Below are positions 18,899 through 26,954 of a stretch of 64,000 nucleotides of DNA, in pieces. A program made the translations under genes and the position numbers. Position 1 is the first letter of the stretch. Each line of letters opens with the position of its first letter. The notes beneath the pieces are model-generated. The model searched no databases, was not told where the DNA came from, and saw only the letters and a program-made list of their open reading frames with translations. This DNA comes from Thalassotalea psychrophila (GTDB taxonomy: Bacteria; Pseudomonadota; Gammaproteobacteria; Enterobacterales; Alteromonadaceae), in assembly GCF_031583595.1 (NCBI RefSeq), contig NZ_CP134145.1, positions 2,480,001-2,544,000 on the forward strand, in the 5' to 3' direction.

Positions 18899-19022
18899 AC
18901 ATTCCTTATCTCTGAAGTGAGCCAACTTTATAACATTCTTGTTTAGTTGGCATTCCTTCATCCCTGAAGTGAGCCAACTTTATAACATCCATGTTTAGTT
19001 GGCATTCCTTCATCCCTGAAGT
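18899..19022. repeat. 52-bp tandem repeat (about 2.4 copies) ending in TCCCTG hairpins
   Basis: Two full copies (18914-18965 and 18966-19017) differ at only two or three bases, with partial copies on each side. Each unit holds a 7-bp inverted pair, GCCAACT and AGTTGGC, and ends in CTTCA-TCCC-TGAAG, the hairpin family also found at 42442, 42491 and 61944. The array lies between tRNA-Pro and the yejM terminator. Confidence 0.85.
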
Positions 19023-19050
19023 AAAAAAAGAGCCATATAAATGACTCTTC
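19023..19050 (-). terminator. intrinsic terminator of yejLM
   Basis: On the minus strand AAGAGTCAT pairs with ATGGCTCTT (one G-T) around a four- to five-base loop and is followed by seven T residues. It lies 60 bases beyond the stop of the 19110-20801 gene. Confidence 0.82.
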
Positions 19051-19109
19051 AATAGTAATTAAGTTTTTAACTAAAGCATAGTTAAAATTTAACTTAAGTG
19101 GTTGATTGT

Positions 19110-20801
19110 TTAATTATTAATCTGTTCTTTAGGTTTGTTTTGTAAACTAAATGAATTAATCAGTTTCACTCCATCTATTAACATTGGAAAATCAGAGTCT
19201 TCACTGATTAATGTATCTAATTGGGTAGAATAAGTTTCAAAATTTCCTTGAGAGTCAATAAATAGATTCTTATCTTTCTTAATCACCAACAATCCATCTT
19301 CAGTGGTATTAGCGAATAATCTATCATCTTTTACTCGATAAATATTATGGCCATTACTGTAGCTCTTATAATCTAAACGACAATTGAACCAATTTTTCAT
19401 TAACGTGGTTTGCACATCCATAACACTGGTTAATTCATTAATTGTCTTACTTTGTCTTTCAGGAAAAATAAATAAGGCAGGTTTTGGTGTTAATGATGTT
19501 TTATCCGATGCATTACCCAAAGAGCTAAGCCATATAATGTCTTTGAACTCTTTTTGTTGTTGAGCAAGCAGTAGGGCATTTACAAACAGTTCATACTGAT
19601 AATCTGTTTGACCTGAAAAATAAAAAACGTGTAAACCAGGTTTTAGGCCATTTAATTTATCAGCAAACAGGAAACTTGATATATCTTCGTACTGGCTTTG
19701 ATTAGTAAATAATTTAGAAATCCACAGTGGCAAATCTGACGGTTGTTCTTTGTTAGCAAATACATTAATTGATGTATCGAGTTTTGTTGATTCAATTTGT
19801 TTAAACAGCATAGGTACCGACTGCTGACTCTTCATATCTTCTTGATAAATGGTAGGAAGACCATAAAGTAAATTGAACCAGGCATCATAGTTACTGGCAT
19901 TATCAATGTAATTAACTAATTTGCTGCCTTTTACACTTGAGCTTAGGTTAAATTGTTTAATTTGATTATCAGTTAAAATCTTATCATTTAACACCAAAAA
20001 AGTAGAATGTTGCGGAGTAGTTACATTTTTACATTCTTGGCTAAGCTCTGGGTAATCTGGTGTCTTATTAGTAAATGAAAAAGGATTATTTTTTCGTTGC
20101 TCATAGTCTGCTCGATCAAATAGACCATATTTGGTGAGTAACGTTTTAGCCGTCGATGGATATGAGAATGGTAATACAGTGTCTTGCCTTAACACACTAT
20201 AATCAAGCTTTGCATCAGCCCACACATGGATTAAATGTGACACAAAGAAAGAAAAAACAAAAACAGCAATAAAATATTTTGGTGCTTTCCTTTGCTGAAG
20301 TTCTTTAAGATGTTTCCAGCAATAATTACTCATTACCAATTGAAATAATAAAATGGCAATAAATATTATCCAATTAAAGGTGGTTAAAGATACCGTCCCA
20401 AATTGAAATTTTTCTTTTAATAATGCAAATATCTGTGAGCTTGAGTCTGTATTTAAATGATAACCAAGCTCAGCATAAGTAAAGCCATCAATAACTAATA
20501 AGCAAAGGACAAAGCTAAAGATAAATGATGCGGCGCCTCGAATAAACTGAGTTTTTGGAAATAACAGGGTTAGGGGAAACACTGTCAGTACAAAGGTAAT
20601 AAACGTTAAAAAGGCCATATGACTAAGCCAATTGGTAAGCATATATACTTTACCTATTGCTTGTTCAGGAAGGCCTTCGGCATCCAAAAATATTATAGCG
20701 ATTAATAATGCTGCACCAATATTAAAGAAGGTAAACCAATGTCCCCAACTAATAAGGTGCAATAGTTTTTTACTGTATGAACTATTTTCTGTAGTAACCA
20801 T
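19110..20801 (-). CDS. yejM: YejM/PbgA/LapC-like inner-membrane protein (DUF3413)
   Basis: In enterobacteria this protein senses periplasmic-leaflet LPS and controls LpxC turnover, setting lipid A synthesis. The first 200 residues hold five membrane segments with the DUF3413 features (SWGHWFTFFNIGAALL, DGFTYAELGYHLN). The periplasmic remainder is the sulfatase-like domain, but it is strongly diverged: no catalytic Cys/Ser motif and no metal-binding aspartates are visible, consistent with a non-enzymatic role. At 563 residues it is slightly short. It follows yejL by 21 bases, and yejK is divergent, the same arrangement as in E. coli, which supports the call. Confidence 0.85.
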   Translation of the reverse strand: MVTTENSSYSKKLLHLISWGHWFTFFNIGAALLIAIIFLDAEGLPEQAIGKVYMLTNWLSHMAFLTFITFVLTVFPLTLLFPKTQFIRGAASFIFSFVLCLLVIDGFTYAELGYHLNTDSSSQIFALLKEKFQFGTVSLTTFNWIIFIAILLFQLVMSNYCWKHLKELQQRKAPKYFIAVFVFSFFVSHLIHVWADAKLDYSVLRQDTVLPFSYPSTAKTLLTKYGLFDRADYEQRKNNPFSFTNKTPDYPELSQECKNVTTPQHSTFLVLNDKILTDNQIKQFNLSSSVKGSKLVNYIDNASNYDAWFNLLYGLPTIYQEDMKSQQSVPMLFKQIESTKLDTSINVFANKEQPSDLPLWISKLFTNQSQYEDISSFLFADKLNGLKPGLHVFYFSGQTDYQYELFVNALLLAQQQKEFKDIIWLSSLGNASDKTSLTPKPALFIFPERQSKTINELTSVMDVQTTLMKNWFNCRLDYKSYSNGHNIYRVKDDRLFANTTEDGLLVIKKDKNLFIDSQGNFETYSTQLDTLISEDSDFPMLIDGVKLINSFSLQNKPKEQINN

Positions 20802-20822
20802 ATAAATATTCTTGAAATTTTG

Positions 20823-21044
20823 TTATTTTATTGTTTTTGTTGATTGAGCTAGTGCGTTTGCAAAGTTTTTGGCAATAGCCTCTCTTTGTTTTTCGGGAAC
20901 TTGATTGTTTATTATCGTTGATAATGTGTTACCAAGGCACATTAAGGCAAGATCCGTAGAGGCTTCTTCATTAACGAGTACATCAATTAAGTCTTGAACG
21001 ATCTTTTCTACACGTTCATTAGAATATTTAGATACAATAGGCAT
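20823..21044 (-). CDS. yejL: YejL family protein (DUF1414)
   Basis: A 73-residue soluble helical protein; [18 protein letters not shown] and [15 protein letters not shown] match the DUF1414 family. Its function is unknown. It is encoded immediately upstream of yejM and divergent from yejK, the arrangement conserved across gammaproteobacteria. Confidence 0.92.
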   Translation of the reverse strand: MPIVSKYSNERVEKIVQDLIDVLVNEEASTDLALMCLGNTLSTIINNQVPEKQREAIAKNFANALAQSTKTIK

Positions 21045-21135
21045 TATTTTTTAAATTACATCCTTTTACAGGGGTTTTAGTTTAATAGCATTTAGTTTAT
21101 CAAAACCTAACACAAGTTAACACTGACCAATTATT

Positions 21136-22227
21136 ATGAGTTTAATTATAACCAATATCGATCTGCATTATCTAACTAAAGCAGAAAATAGCTCCGAAGT
21201 TAAAATAACTTCAAGTAAAGGGCTTATTGAAATCAATGAAAAAATTACAAATTTCATTGAATCTCTTCACAATACGTACAACAGCAAAGGTAGTAAAGCC
21301 TATGGTGCATTTAAAGATGAACCTAGCGAGGACGTATCACAACCGTTTAAAAAGTTGATGCAAGACTATTTAGACGATCAAGAGCAATTTATTCCATTTT
21401 CAAACCAAGCTTGTATCAGGTTAAAACAAGAGCTTGAAAAATATGACCTCGCAGAAACAGGTTATTTAGTAACTTGCCACTATGAAATGCTTGGTGGTCG
21501 TTATTTATTTGTTTGTTTATTACCGGTTACTGAACATTATTATGTCGATGGTGAGTTAAATATAGCTGCTGACCAACATATTGATAGCTCTAAAATGCAA
21601 CTTGCTGCCCGTATAGACTTATTTGATTATGCTGACTCACCTGAAAAGGCTCGTTACATTTCATTTATTAAAGGGCGTGCAGGCCGTAAAGTATCTGATT
21701 TCTTTTTAGACTTTTTAGGCTGTGAAGAGGGCGTTAACCCTAAACAGCAGTCACAAGTATTAGTGCAAGCGGTTGAAGATTTTGTAAATGTGAACCAGTT
21801 AAACCCTGAAGAAAAGCAAAAGACTCGTAAAGAGCTACTTTCTTACTGTAAGGAACAACAACAAACTGGTAAAGAAGTAGACTTACAAGAGTTGTCACAA
21901 GTTATACCGCATGAAGATAATGGTGAAGAGTTCTTTAATTTCTGTAAAGAAAATGAATATGAAATAGAGAATAGCTTTCCACATGATCAAGCTGTTATTA
22001 ACAAAGTAACAAAATATTCAGGTGTTGGTGCTGGTATCAGCGTTAGTTTTGAGCGTTCACACTTTGGAACAGACGTTACCTATAACCCATTAAAAGGTTC
22101 GTTAACAATACATAAAGTGCCACCGAATTTAAAAGAACAACTAATGAAACTACTTGCCGCTGCTGAAGATGAAAAGCTCAAGCAAGAAGCAAACCAAAAT
22201 CAGCAAGAAACTTCAAATCAATTTTAG
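21136..22227 (+). CDS. yejK: nucleoid-associated protein YejK (NdpA)
   Basis: A 363-residue protein of the NdpA family, which co-purifies with the nucleoid in E. coli and interacts with DNA topoisomerases. Family signatures visible are LVTCHYEMLGGRYLFVCLLP, the central ARIDLFDYADSPEKARYISFIKGRAGRKVSDFFLDFLGC segment (about 165-203) and the C-terminal GISVSFERSHFG. A glutamine-rich tail (about the last 20 residues) is disordered in appearance. It is transcribed away from yejLM with a 91-base gap that must carry both promoters. Confidence 0.93.
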   Translation: MSLIITNIDLHYLTKAENSSEVKITSSKGLIEINEKITNFIESLHNTYNSKGSKAYGAFKDEPSEDVSQPFKKLMQDYLDDQEQFIPFSNQACIRLKQELEKYDLAETGYLVTCHYEMLGGRYLFVCLLPVTEHYYVDGELNIAADQHIDSSKMQLAARIDLFDYADSPEKARYISFIKGRAGRKVSDFFLDFLGCEEGVNPKQQSQVLVQAVEDFVNVNQLNPEEKQKTRKELLSYCKEQQQTGKEVDLQELSQVIPHEDNGEEFFNFCKENEYEIENSFPHDQAVINKVTKYSGVGAGISVSFERSHFGTDVTYNPLKGSLTIHKVPPNLKEQLMKLLAAAEDEKLKQEANQNQQETSNQF

Positions 22228-22267
22228 TTAATACATTTAATTAAAGTGTAATAAAGTGTTGATTTTA

Positions 22268-22288
22268 TTGCCTTAAAAAGTAAGGCAA
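22268..22288 (+). terminator. hairpin after yejK
   Basis: TTGCCTTA and TAAGGCAA form an 8-bp perfect stem around AAAAG, 41 bases after the stop. No T run follows, so it is only a possible terminator. Confidence 0.4.
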
Positions 22289-22322
22289 GCTAGGATTAGC
22301 AGCAATATTAATATATAAATTT

Positions 22323-22340
22323 GCTTACTTTTTTGTAAGC
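22323..22340 (+). promoter_or_regulatory. leader hairpin just upstream of pyrC
   Basis: GCTTAC and GTAAGC flank six T residues, ending 11 bases before the GGA of the pyrC ribosome-binding site. E. coli pyrC is controlled by a leader hairpin whose formation depends on the transcription start base. Whether this hairpin plays that role is unproven: it does not itself include the ribosome-binding site. Confidence 0.35.
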
Positions 22341-22357
22341 TGAATAAGTTGGAACTT

Positions 22358-23386
22358 ATGACTACATTAACAATTACTCGTCCAGATGACTGGCATGTAC
22401 ATTTACGCGATGGTGATGTACTTAAAGATACCGTTAAAGACACTGGCCGATATTTTGGTCGCGCTATAATTATGCCTAACCTGGTTCCACCAGTGATGAA
22501 TGCAGATCAGGCAAGAGATTACTTTGATAGAATTCAAGCGGTAAACGAATCAGAGCATTTTCAACCGTTAATGGTGTTATATCTAACGGATAATACAACC
22601 GCTGAAGACATTAAAGCATGTAAAGAAAGTGGCATTGTATATGCGGCTAAGCTATACCCTGCAGGCGCTACAACGAATTCAGCTTCTGGCGTAACTGATA
22701 TTAAAAATATCTATCCAGTACTTGAAGCTATGCAAGCTGAAGATATGCCATTATTACTTCACGGTGAAGTGACTGATAACGATATTGATATTTTTGATCG
22801 TGAAAAAGCATATATAGACAGAATATTAACGCCTGTTGTTAATGACTTCCCTAAGTTAAGAATTGTGCTTGAGCATATTACTACAAAAGATGCGGTAGAT
22901 TTTGTTAACAATGCTAGTGACAATGTAGCTGCAACTATAACGGCTCATCATTTATTGTTTAACCGCAACCATATGCTAGTTGGCGGTATTCGCCCTCATT
23001 ACTTCTGTTTACCAGTACTTAAGCGCAACACTCATCAGCAAGCACTTGTAGAAGCTGCAACCAGTGGTAGCACGAAGTTCTTTTTGGGTACCGATTCCGC
23101 ACCACACACACAAGCGAATAAAGAAAATGCTTGTGGCTGTGCAGGTTCATATACCGCACATGCCGCAATTGAGCTTTATGCTGAAGTATTTGAGCAAGAA
23201 AATGCTCTGGATAAACTTGAAGGTTTCGCTAGCTTCAACGGTCCAGATTTTTACAAGCTGCCACGCCATACAGACTCTATAACGTTAGTTAAAGAAAGCT
23301 GGGATGTTCCGGCGACTATGCCGTTTGGAAACGATGTTGTAGTACCAATTCGCGCGAATGAACAAATTTTATGGCAAGTTAAGTAG
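22358..23386 (+). CDS. pyrC: dihydroorotase
   Basis: Zinc metalloenzyme of pyrimidine synthesis that interconverts carbamoyl aspartate and dihydroorotate. The product from ATG 22358 has 342 residues, like the E. coli class II enzyme. Zinc ligands appear in [11 protein letters not shown] (His13, His15) and in the histidines of LLLHGEV and [10 protein letters not shown]; the carboxylated lysine is in [14 protein letters not shown] and the catalytic Asp in [13 protein letters not shown] three codons upstream is an alternative start but is weaker. A single gene with the T-fold protein 10 bases downstream. Confidence 0.96.
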   Translation: MTTLTITRPDDWHVHLRDGDVLKDTVKDTGRYFGRAIIMPNLVPPVMNADQARDYFDRIQAVNESEHFQPLMVLYLTDNTTAEDIKACKESGIVYAAKLYPAGATTNSASGVTDIKNIYPVLEAMQAEDMPLLLHGEVTDNDIDIFDREKAYIDRILTPVVNDFPKLRIVLEHITTKDAVDFVNNASDNVAATITAHHLLFNRNHMLVGGIRPHYFCLPVLKRNTHQQALVEAATSGSTKFFLGTDSAPHTQANKENACGCAGSYTAHAAIELYAEVFEQENALDKLEGFASFNGPDFYKLPRHTDSITLVKESWDVPATMPFGNDVVVPIRANEQILWQVK

Positions 23387-23396
23387 GTAGTTTCAG

Positions 23397-24284
23397 ATGA
23401 AAAACATGCAGCTATTTGTTAATGATTTAACTGTTATCGATTTCTCGTACTTATGTAGTGATAGGGGAGTTGTAGGTGAAAGTTGGATAGTTGATGTACT
23501 GTTATCCGGTGATCTTAATGCTGAAAGTATGGTGTTAGATTTTGGCATTGTTAAAAAACAAATTAAAGCCATTATTGATGAAAGTGTTGATCACAAGTTA
23601 GTGTTGCCTACACTAAATACTGACATTTCAATTTCTAAATCTAGTCGAAGTGAGCATTTATATGTTGATTTCGATCTAAAAGATAACGGCTTGTTCTTAC
23701 AATCTCCGAGTGAAGCGTTTGCACAAATAGAAACCGATTACATTAACGAAGTTAACGTAACGCGTTACCTTGAAACTGTTATAAAACAACAGCTTCCAGA
23801 AAACGTGCAAGGTATAAAATTAACCCTTCGCGCTGAGAATATCAATGGCGAATATTACCATTACACCCATGGTTTGAAAAAACATGATGGAAATTGCCAG
23901 CGAATAGCGCATGGTCATCGTTCTACAATTCATATTTATGAAAATGAAGCGCGCTCAACTGAACTTGAGGAAATGTGGTGTAAACGCTGGAAAGATATTT
24001 ATCTGGCAACTAATTCTGATCAAATATTGTCAAGCCAAGTTGAATTGTCAGACCATGCAAAAGCTAATTTAAAACCCGATCATCAATACTTTTCTTACTA
24101 TGCACCGCAAGGAAGGTTTGACATTGCGGTAAGAGCAGGCACACTGGAAATAGTTGATTGTGATTCTACAGTTGAACTATTAGCAGATTACATTGCCAGA
24201 CAATTAAAAGCAGAAAACGACGCTAATAACTATAGAGTTGTTGCATTTGAAGGCGTAGGTAAAGGAGCAATAGCAAGTGCTTAA
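23397..24284 (+). CDS. 6-pyruvoyl-tetrahydropterin synthase/QueD-like T-fold protein
   Basis: A 295-residue protein that seems to contain two T-fold units. The first half has the QueD-like MVLDFGIVKKQIKAIIDESVDHKLVLPTLN block; the second has GEYYHYTHGL and the HGHRSTIHIY metal-site motif, with a terminal EGVGKGA. Relative to QueD (about 120 residues) the segments occur in permuted order and the protein is twice as long. It may act on a pterin or deazapurine precursor, but no queuosine or folate gene is nearby. It is probably co-transcribed with pyrC (10-base gap) and overlaps the M23 peptidase by 8 bases. Confidence 0.7.
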   Translation: MKNMQLFVNDLTVIDFSYLCSDRGVVGESWIVDVLLSGDLNAESMVLDFGIVKKQIKAIIDESVDHKLVLPTLNTDISISKSSRSEHLYVDFDLKDNGLFLQSPSEAFAQIETDYINEVNVTRYLETVIKQQLPENVQGIKLTLRAENINGEYYHYTHGLKKHDGNCQRIAHGHRSTIHIYENEARSTELEEMWCKRWKDIYLATNSDQILSSQVELSDHAKANLKPDHQYFSYYAPQGRFDIAVRAGTLEIVDCDSTVELLADYIARQLKAENDANNYRVVAFEGVGKGAIASA

Positions 24285-25146
24285 GAAATTTCCAATAAAT
24301 AAAGTAGTTACTGGCTTATTATTTGTATGTTTAAGTCAATCAGTACAGGCAAAGGTATTACTTGAGCTTGATGGCGATATAACTCAAGGCGGTCTAGTCG
24401 TAGGTAGTACGAATCCTGGTAATGCGGTCTATTTAGACAAAGATCCATTGAAAGTATCTCGTCACGGTTTATTTACCTTAGGTTTTTCCCGAGATGATGA
24501 CAAAACTCATGAGCTTAAAATAGTAAAAACTGATGGTGAAAAATTGCTGCAGTATTTAACCCCAACTAAGCGTAAATATAATGTTCAAAGCATTGAAGGC
24601 ATTGATAAAAAAATTATGGAGCCAAGTGCTGAAGCATTAAAACAAATTGCCAAAGACAGTATACAAATTCGAGCGGCAAGGGCGATTTCATCAGATAATA
24701 TAGATTTTGCCCATGGTTTTAAAGCTCCAGCTACAGGACGAATTACAGGTGTTTATGGTAGTCAACGGATTTACAATGGTGTACCTAAAAACCCTCATTA
24801 CGGATTAGATTATGCAGGACCCAAAGGTACTGCGGTAAAATCTCCTGCGGCGGGTATTATCACGCTTTGGTCACCGAATATGTTTTATTCTGGCGGTACA
24901 TTGATAATTGATCATGGTCACGGCATTACTTCTACATTTTTACATTTAAGCGCAAGCAAAGTTGAAGTTGGTGATAAAGTATTACAAGGCCAACCAATTG
25001 CTGAAATTGGTTCGACAGGGCGCTCAACTGGTCCTCATCTTGATTGGCGAGTAAATTGGCACAATGTAAGACTTGATCCAGCATTGGCATTAACATTGCC
25101 TAACTCTCATACATTTAAAGCAAAAAAGACTAAAGCGGCAGAGTAG
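24277..25146 (+). CDS. secreted M23 family metallopeptidase
   Basis: Periplasmic peptidase of the lysostaphin/LytM family, which cuts peptidoglycan cross-bridges or activates amidases. A GTG start (24277) with AAAGGAG nine bases upstream gives a signal peptide cut after SVQA. The C-terminal domain carries the zinc motifs HYGLD (near residue 172), a histidine pair in FLHLS and GPHLDW. About 100 residues before it form a beta-rich N domain typical of marine homologues. The start overlaps the T-fold gene, so the two are translationally coupled. Confidence 0.9.
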   Translation: MLKKFPINKVVTGLLFVCLSQSVQAKVLLELDGDITQGGLVVGSTNPGNAVYLDKDPLKVSRHGLFTLGFSRDDDKTHELKIVKTDGEKLLQYLTPTKRKYNVQSIEGIDKKIMEPSAEALKQIAKDSIQIRAARAISSDNIDFAHGFKAPATGRITGVYGSQRIYNGVPKNPHYGLDYAGPKGTAVKSPAAGIITLWSPNMFYSGGTLIIDHGHGITSTFLHLSASKVEVGDKVLQGQPIAEIGSTGRSTGPHLDWRVNWHNVRLDPALALTLPNSHTFKAKKTKAAE

Positions 25147-25153
25147 CCGCAAC

Positions 25154-25212
25154 AAAAAAGGGGTCAGTACCTTTTACTAGTTTAAACAGTAAAAGGTACT
25201 GACCCCTTTTTT
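25154..25212. terminator. bidirectional terminator formed by a 25-bp perfect inverted repeat
   Basis: Arms at 25154-25178 and 25188-25212 are perfectly complementary around a nine-base loop and begin and end with six A and six T residues. It separates two convergent genes and ends 2 bases before the recombinase stop, so it can terminate both. The GGGGTCAGTACC core resembles the GGGGTCAG ends of REP-type elements in other gammaproteobacteria. Confidence 0.9.
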
Positions 25213-25213
25213 A

Positions 25214-26491
25214 CTATCTACTTTCAATAAGACGTTTCTTACCTGATTTGGCACGCTCTAAGTGATCAGACTGAACATAAACTCTATCTGTAGTTCCCAT
25301 ACTTGCATGACCAAGCTCATCAGCCATATGCTTTAATGGTCTTGAATCTATGTCCATTGAAGCACCAGTATGTCTAAGCCAATGAGTTGTTGCTTCTTTT
25401 AATGTTTGAGCTTCATTTTTAAAGCCTTCTCTAACCATTTGTTCGTAAGCAAAGTCGAAAACTTGCTGGACAATTCGGCGTAATTGCCTTGATGTCATTC
25501 CGCCAGAGCCTTTAAGTTTATGGATCAACGGATCTGTTTCACTAGATAACGGGTAACCCGATAAACCACGGCATTCTCGATAGCGTTCAAGGTAACCAAT
25601 ATAAGAGTCGGGCACTGATACATCTCGTTGCTTAGAGCCTTTACCAAATACTTTAAACCAGTGGTTTTTGTCTTTATCTTGCCAAAAATGGCCCATAACA
25701 GGTGCCCAATTACTGCGTTCAGATAGCTCTGAAATACGTAAATATAAGGTTTTTAAACTCGCAATGATAAATAGGCTGCGTTCATGATCTTCATTTTCAT
25801 CTGCCATTTTAATCGCGCTTTCAAGGATATAATCCCATTGTAAGCTAGATAATCGCTTAACCTCAGTAAAAGAGCTGTCTTTGATTAAATACGGGCAATC
25901 TTTCTTGACTGAGGCAATGGCATTGCCAAACGCATAATCTTCAGTAACTAAGTAATCATAATAAACATTAAGCACTGAAAACGTAGCTTTAAGTGTATCT
26001 TGCGAGCATTTGTAATTTAGTTTTTTTTGTTTATGGTCAATATTATCTAGGCGTTGAGCTTTAGGAATTTTAATAGCAAACGGGCGCCAATCTGGATTAA
26101 TATCACGAATGCCATTTCGATTATCAAAGCGACGATAAACATTATCTGAAATCCAGTAATGTGGTGGCTTGTTAATAAAATCAATGTAGGTTTCTAAATC
26201 GCGACGCTTTAATTGCACCACAGATTTTTTAGCGATGAGCCATGACCACAATAAAAACTTTTCAGTTTCGCCACGAAACAAATTATATGTAGCTTCATTA
26301 CGGCGGCCTTTAGATTGAAGAAACTCTTTGGTGTAACGATAATCTTCTAAAGCATCAGGTACAGAGTTACAGACAAGTTCAACAAAAGATTTTACGTTTG
26401 GGTTATCATCACAAAATAATGTGTTTTTATGTATAAGTTGAAAATAGCGATGAGAATCAAATAATGGCTCAGCGTTGAAAACATCTGACAT
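25214..26491 (-). CDS. tyrosine recombinase (phage-integrase family)
   Basis: Site-specific DNA recombinase of 425 residues. The C-terminal catalytic domain has every expected residue: Arg252 in LRISELSE, Lys284 in VFGKGSKQRD, His370 and Arg373 in HWLRH, His395 in ELGHASMGTT and the nucleophile Tyr405 in DRVYVQSD. The N-terminal 200 residues would form the SAM-like core-binding part. There are no phage, integron or transfer genes around it and no obvious attachment sites at its flanks, so it may be a domesticated chromosomal recombinase rather than a marker of a recent island. Confidence 0.88.
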   Translation of the reverse strand: MSDVFNAEPLFDSHRYFQLIHKNTLFCDDNPNVKSFVELVCNSVPDALEDYRYTKEFLQSKGRRNEATYNLFRGETEKFLLWSWLIAKKSVVQLKRRDLETYIDFINKPPHYWISDNVYRRFDNRNGIRDINPDWRPFAIKIPKAQRLDNIDHKQKKLNYKCSQDTLKATFSVLNVYYDYLVTEDYAFGNAIASVKKDCPYLIKDSSFTEVKRLSSLQWDYILESAIKMADENEDHERSLFIIASLKTLYLRISELSERSNWAPVMGHFWQDKDKNHWFKVFGKGSKQRDVSVPDSYIGYLERYRECRGLSGYPLSSETDPLIHKLKGSGGMTSRQLRRIVQQVFDFAYEQMVREGFKNEAQTLKEATTHWLRHTGASMDIDSRPLKHMADELGHASMGTTDRVYVQSDHLERAKSGKKRLIESR

Positions 26492-26954
26492 AGAAAAGTA
26501 CCAAAGTTATTATTATTAAGTAGTAAGGTAAATATTTGCCAATTGTTACTTTTAATTAACCAACAGCAATAGAGCCTATGTTAAATACTTTAAAACCAAA
26601 TGTCCACTAATTAACATTAACGGACATTTCAATGTAAGAAATAGCCCCTAGCGATTGGTTATCGGCATTTATGTACGTTTAAATAAACTAAATGCTTAAT
26701 AAGTTAATAAATCAAACGCTACTGAAACTATTGGTTTATGTAATTTAAATGGAACTGTCGAATGCCAAATATATAATGGAAACAAAAATAGCTGCCCAGC
26801 TTAAGGTTTTATAAAATGATCGTGTGTAGTTTTTGTTACTATTAGATTTATTCGTTGAGAATTCATTGTAGATTTATTCGTTGAGAATTCATTGTAGATT
26901 TATACTGAGTCATGAACTTTACAATTTATGTTCATGACTCTCTTTGACCTTTTA
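26492..26954. other. 460-base gap with a 26-bp tandem repeat and an 11-bp hairpin
   Basis: Besides the tandem repeat at 26844-26902 it holds an inverted pair GAGTCATGAAC (26907-26917) and GTTCATGACTC (26930-26940) just beyond the end of the MCE gene, which may end its transcript though no T run follows. No frame longer than about 30 codons is convincing. Confidence 0.5.
26844..26902. repeat. 26-bp tandem repeat, two copies plus a partial third
   Basis: Copies at 26844-26869 and 26870-26895 are identical and each contains GTTGAGAATTCATTG; a third copy breaks off after AGATTTA. It is a local duplication, not part of a longer array. Confidence 0.9.

Noticed and set aside
18899..19022. CRISPR array or integron attC sites
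   Set aside because: The units are contiguous without variable spacers, no cas or integrase gene is adjacent, and the inverted pairs do not have the attC core-site pattern.
26844..26902. CRISPR array
   Set aside because: Two identical adjacent 26-mers with no spacers; it is a simple tandem duplication.
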